In this document: positions 61,439 to 64,000 of the stretch, in pieces | How the letters are laid out: every line of letters starts with the position of its first letter | Position numbering within the stretch: the stretch's first letter is position 1 | Source: Archangium sp. | GTDB lineage: Bacteria; Myxococcota; Myxococcia; Myxococcales; Myxococcaceae | Direction: 5' to 3' | Assembly: GCA_030681645.1 (NCBI GenBank) | Contig: JAUXRX010000065.1 | Location: 80,889 to 144,888 of the forward strand | DNA: 64,000 nt | Notes under the pieces: model-generated | What the model was told of the DNA's origin: nothing | Seen by the model: only the letters and a program-made list of their open reading frames with translations | The model's database searches: none | Translations under genes and position numbers: made by a program

Positions 61439-62095
61439 ATGCCACTGACCCGTGAACAGATCGCCCAGCGCGTCGCCAAAGAGCTCCGTGACGGCTTCTA
61501 CGTCAACCTCGGCATCGGCCTGCCGACGCTGATCCCCAACTACATCCCGGCGGGCGTCGAGGTGGTGCTCCAGTCGGAGAACGGCATGCTCGGCACGGGG
61601 CCGTACCCGCTCGAGGGCCAGGAAGACCCCGACCTGATCAATGCGGGCAAGGAGACCGTCACCGAGCTCCCCGGGGCGGCGTACTTCGACTCGGCCGCGT
61701 CCTTCGGGATGATCCGCGGTGGGCACATCGATCTCGCGGTGCTGGGCGCCATGGAGGTCAGCGAGTTCGGCGACCTGGCCAACTGGATGATCCCCGGCAA
61801 GATGGTCAAGGGCATGGGCGGCGCGATGGACCTCGCCGTCGGCGCCAAGCGGGTCGTGGTGGCCATGGAACACGCCACGAAAGACGGCGGCCACAAGATC
61901 CTCAAGGCCTGCACCCTGCCGCTGACCAGCAAGCGCTGCGTGCACGCGATCTGCACCGACCTCGCGTGGATCGACGTCACCCCCGAGGGCCTGTTGCTGC
62001 GCGAGCTCGCCCCCGGGGAGACCTTCGAGTCCGTCCAGAAGTTGACCGGCGCCCCGCTCAAGAAGGCAGCCGATCTCAAGACGATGGCGATCTGA
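61439..62095 (+). CDS. scoB: 3-oxoacid CoA-transferase subunit B
   Basis: 218 residues. The catalytic glutamate is Glu47 in the conserved SENGMLG motif; VNLGIGLPTLIPNYI, GGHIDLAVLGAMEVSEFGDL and MKGMGGAMDL-like segments are diagnostic. With ScoA it forms the CoA-transferase, which in ketone-body use feeds acetoacetyl-CoA to the thiolase at 57180. Confidence 0.94.
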   Translation: MPLTREQIAQRVAKELRDGFYVNLGIGLPTLIPNYIPAGVEVVLQSENGMLGTGPYPLEGQEDPDLINAGKETVTELPGAAYFDSAASFGMIRGGHIDLAVLGAMEVSEFGDLANWMIPGKMVKGMGGAMDLAVGAKRVVVAMEHATKDGGHKILKACTLPLTSKRCVHAICTDLAWIDVTPEGLLLRELAPGETFESVQKLTGAPLKKAADLKTMAI

Positions 62096-62124
62096 CGGCC
62101 TGCTGGGGCTAGGCTGCGCGCACC

Positions 62125-62508
62125 ATGAGCGATGACAAAGGCTCCCAGCCAGTACGCAAGTCGGAGCGCCTCCAGCACGAGCTGCTGGTCGCCTACCGCA
62201 CCGTCGATGGGTTCATCACCGACTGGGCGGTGAACATCAGCCGCGGCGGCATCTTCATCAACACCCGCAACCCGCTGGCCGTGGGCAGCATCGTGAGGCT
62301 GATCGTCTCGCTGCCCGACGCCGCGTTCCCCTTCGATCTCACCGGCCGCGTCATCCGCGCGCACCCGCCCGACACCGACTCCGACCAGGTGCCCGGCATG
62401 GGCCTCGAGTTCGTCGACATCGACGAAGACAAGAAGAGCCGCCTGGCCCGCTTCGTCGATCGCCTGCGCGCCGAGCTGCCCGACGCGATGCCCCCGCCCA
62501 AGAAGTGA
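62125..62508 (+). CDS. PilZ-domain protein (c-di-GMP receptor candidate)
   Basis: 127 residues, a single PilZ domain. The N-terminal basic segment (RKSERLQHELLVAYR) can supply the R-x-x-x-R arginines, although the spacing RKSER is the better match. NISRGGIFI is the D/N-x-S-x-x-G motif. The pattern (GSIVRLIVSLPDA; PGMGLEFVDIDE) is the myxobacterial TIGR02266-like PilZ type (from memory). Cytoplasmic. Some members of this type do not bind c-di-GMP, so binding needs testing. 30 bases after scoB. Confidence 0.88.
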   Translation: MSDDKGSQPVRKSERLQHELLVAYRTVDGFITDWAVNISRGGIFINTRNPLAVGSIVRLIVSLPDAAFPFDLTGRVIRAHPPDTDSDQVPGMGLEFVDIDEDKKSRLARFVDRLRAELPDAMPPPKK

Positions 62509-62515
62509 AGCCGGA

Positions 62516-63775
62516 GTGACTCGCCTCGAGCTCCTCGTCGAGCGGCTGTCGAACTCAGGAGACGGCGTGGCCCAGTACCAGGGTCGCGCCGTTTTCGTTG
62601 CGGGCGCGCTGCCGGGTGAGCGGGTGCTGGCCGACGTGGGCGATGCGGGCAAGGCGCTGCGCGGCGAGGTGGTGCAGCAGCTGACCTCGAGCCCGGCGCG
62701 GAGGCCTGCACCCTGTCCGGTCGCCGATCGCTGTGGCGGCTGCGACTGGCTGCACCTGCAGGAAGAGGCGCAGCTCGCGCACAAGCAGGAGATCGTGCTC
62801 TCGACGCTCGAGCACCTCGGCGGAGTGCAGCGGTCGGCCTTCGAGCTGCTGCCCACGGTGAAGTCGGGCGAGTCGCTGGGGTACCGGCGGCGCGCGGTGC
62901 TGCACCCGGTGGGCGGCGCGCTGGGGTTTCACGGGCGGGCCTCGCACGTGCGGGTCGAGGTGGAGCGGTGCCCGGCGCTGACGAAGCCGCTCGCCGATTT
63001 CCCGGCGCTGCTCGCGGCCCGGCTGGGCGCGAACACCCTCAAGGAACTCGAGGAGGTGCGCCTGCTCGAGTGCGAGGGCCGGGTGGCGGTGAGCCTGCAC
63101 TTCAAGGCGCAGATCCGCCCGCGGCATCGCGAGGCGATCGAGCTGGCGCTGCGTGACGGGGTCATCGACGGCGCGATCCTCCAGCCGGGAGAAGGGAAGG
63201 GCCAGGCAGAGCTGCTGGGCGAGCCCGTGCTCGAGGAAGACGGCGTGCTGCACCGGCCCGACGGCTTCGCCCAGGCGAACGTGGCGGTGAATCGCCGGCT
63301 GGTGCAGGCGACGGTCGAGCTGCTCGAGCTGCGCAAGGCCGACCGGGTGCTCGAGCTCTATTCGGGCAACGGCAACTTCACCTTTCGCCTGGCGCCGGCG
63401 GTGGCGCAGGTGGTGGCGGTGGAGTCGGCGGCGCTCTCGGTGGCGCTGGCGCAGCAGGCGGCGCTGAAGCGGGCGGTGACGAACGTGCGCTTCGTGCAGG
63501 GGGACTCCGAGAAGATCGCCGACGGCCTGGTGCGCGAGGGGTCGCGGTTCGAGCGGCTGCTGGTCGATCCACCGCGCTCGGGTGCGCCGGGGGTGGGGCG
63601 CTGGGCGTCGGGGCTGCTGTGCGAGCGGGTCGTCTACGTCGCCTGCGATCCCACCAGCCTGGCGCGCGACGCGAAGGAGCTGGTGGGCAGGGGCTACCAG
63701 CCGCTCGCGTTGCAGTTGTTCGATCTCTTCCCGCAAACGCACCACGTGGAAGCGTTGATGGTCTTCAGCCGCTAG
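62516..63775 (+). CDS. TRAM-domain RNA uracil-5-methyltransferase (RlmD/RumA family)
   Basis: 419 residues from GTG 62516, seven bases after the PilZ stop. N-terminal TRAM domain (1-58), then an iron-sulfur ligand set Cys67, Cys73, Cys76 and Cys152 (CPVADRCGGC; VERCPAL). The SAM-dependent methyltransferase core has LELYSGNGNFTF, the VDPPRSG motif and nucleophile Cys377 in YVACDPTSLARD. It methylates a uridine of 23S rRNA or tRNA at C5; which site cannot be told from sequence, so no symbol is given. Confidence 0.9.
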   Translation: MTRLELLVERLSNSGDGVAQYQGRAVFVAGALPGERVLADVGDAGKALRGEVVQQLTSSPARRPAPCPVADRCGGCDWLHLQEEAQLAHKQEIVLSTLEHLGGVQRSAFELLPTVKSGESLGYRRRAVLHPVGGALGFHGRASHVRVEVERCPALTKPLADFPALLAARLGANTLKELEEVRLLECEGRVAVSLHFKAQIRPRHREAIELALRDGVIDGAILQPGEGKGQAELLGEPVLEEDGVLHRPDGFAQANVAVNRRLVQATVELLELRKADRVLELYSGNGNFTFRLAPAVAQVVAVESAALSVALAQQAALKRAVTNVRFVQGDSEKIADGLVREGSRFERLLVDPPRSGAPGVGRWASGLLCERVVYVACDPTSLARDAKELVGRGYQPLALQLFDLFPQTHHVEALMVFSR

Positions 63776-63779
63776 CACC

Positions 63780-63880
63780 TGAAACCTCTCCTTGCGAAGC
63801 GGGGAGAGGTCGGCCGCAGGCCGGGTGAGGGGCTTCTCGCGATCGGCCCCTCACCCCAGCCCTCTCCCCGCTGCGCCTCA
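63780..63880. repeat. Composite REP element, copy 8
   Basis: TGAAACCTCTCC-TTGCGAAGC-GGGGAGAGG, GGCCGCAGGCCGGGTGAGGG, then GCGATCGGCC, CTCACCCCAGCC and CTCTCCCCGCTGCG. A near copy of the composite at 27154-27282, with a shorter middle. The remaining ~120 bases to the window end show no recognisable gene. Confidence 0.75.
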
Positions 63881-64000
63881 TGATTGATCAGATCTCTGGG
63901 CCAGGAGCCAGCCCTCAGCAAGCGCTTGGAGGGCGCGCAACGCTCGCCAGAGGATGAGGAGCCCCGGTGGGCCATTCTGTTTGAGATGGCCGCCGTAGCG

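Noticed and set aside
63772..63975. Small minus-strand open frame near the window end
   Set aside because: Mostly translated REP repeat; no coding features.

Overview
The window is a GC-rich chromosomal segment from a member of the Myxococcota. The evidence is a GltI/GltJ (AgmX)-type pair, long lipoproteins with Thr-Asp-Ala-Gly linkers and Cys-rich motifs, tandem DUF2330 and DUF4139 proteins, TPR-rich proteins and PilZ proteins. A complete late flagellar locus is present, so a flagellated lineage is more likely than Myxococcus itself, which lacks flagella. Genes are densely packed, many with 4-bp ATGA or GTGA overlaps, and no intergenic stretch exceeds 300 bases.

Layout. 3-6.6 kb: the 3' part of a giant TPR protein, then a GltJ/AgmX-like zinc-ribbon/GYF/TonB-C membrane protein. 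6.7-10.5 kb: two small exported proteins, a divergent RelA/SpoT-fold protein, a Cys-rich lipoprotein and tRNA-Leu(UAA). 10.6-12.2 kb: ffh. 12.2-26.5 kb, all minus strand: the flagellar block flgF-G-A-H-I-J-M-N-K-L, a 654-aa protein resembling a degenerate class I adenylate cyclase, then fliC-fliD-fliS, a FliT-like gene and a glycosyltransferase. Candidate sigma-54 (flgF) and sigma-28 (fliC) promoters can be read directly. 26.7-29.5 kb: a FliJ-like gene and a heptad-repeat coiled-coil protein. 29.5-39.3 kb, minus strand: four translationally coupled exported proteins or lipoproteins with lectin-like, HEAT/vitellogenin-like and pseudo-peptidase modules. 39.5-43.1 kb: an M3 peptidase and an AAA ATPase-nuclease behind an unusual set of palindromes. 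43.1-46.7 kb: two DUF4139 paralogues. 46.8-50.5 kb: a FIST protein, rpsA and a CheY-like regulator. 50.6-57.0 kb: three DUF2330 paralogues coupled to a pentaheme cytochrome/TPR protein. 57.2-62.1 kb: a thiolase, a divergent MASE1 hybrid kinase and both subunits of a 3-oxoacid CoA-transferase. 62.1-63.8 kb: a PilZ protein and an RNA uracil-5-methyltransferase.

A family of short palindromic repeats (CCTCTCCCC...GGGGAGAGG) recurs eight times. Most copies are intergenic. One lies in frame inside the FlgH signal peptide and another inside the linker of a FlgJ-M23 peptidase fusion.

Best candidates for undescribed biology: the RelA/SpoT-like protein at 8.4 kb, the four-gene lipoprotein operon at 29.5-39.3 kb, the DUF2330-cytochrome operon, and the pseudo-cyclase in the flagellar operon. 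All family assignments come from reading the sequence and from memory of the families; no database search was run.
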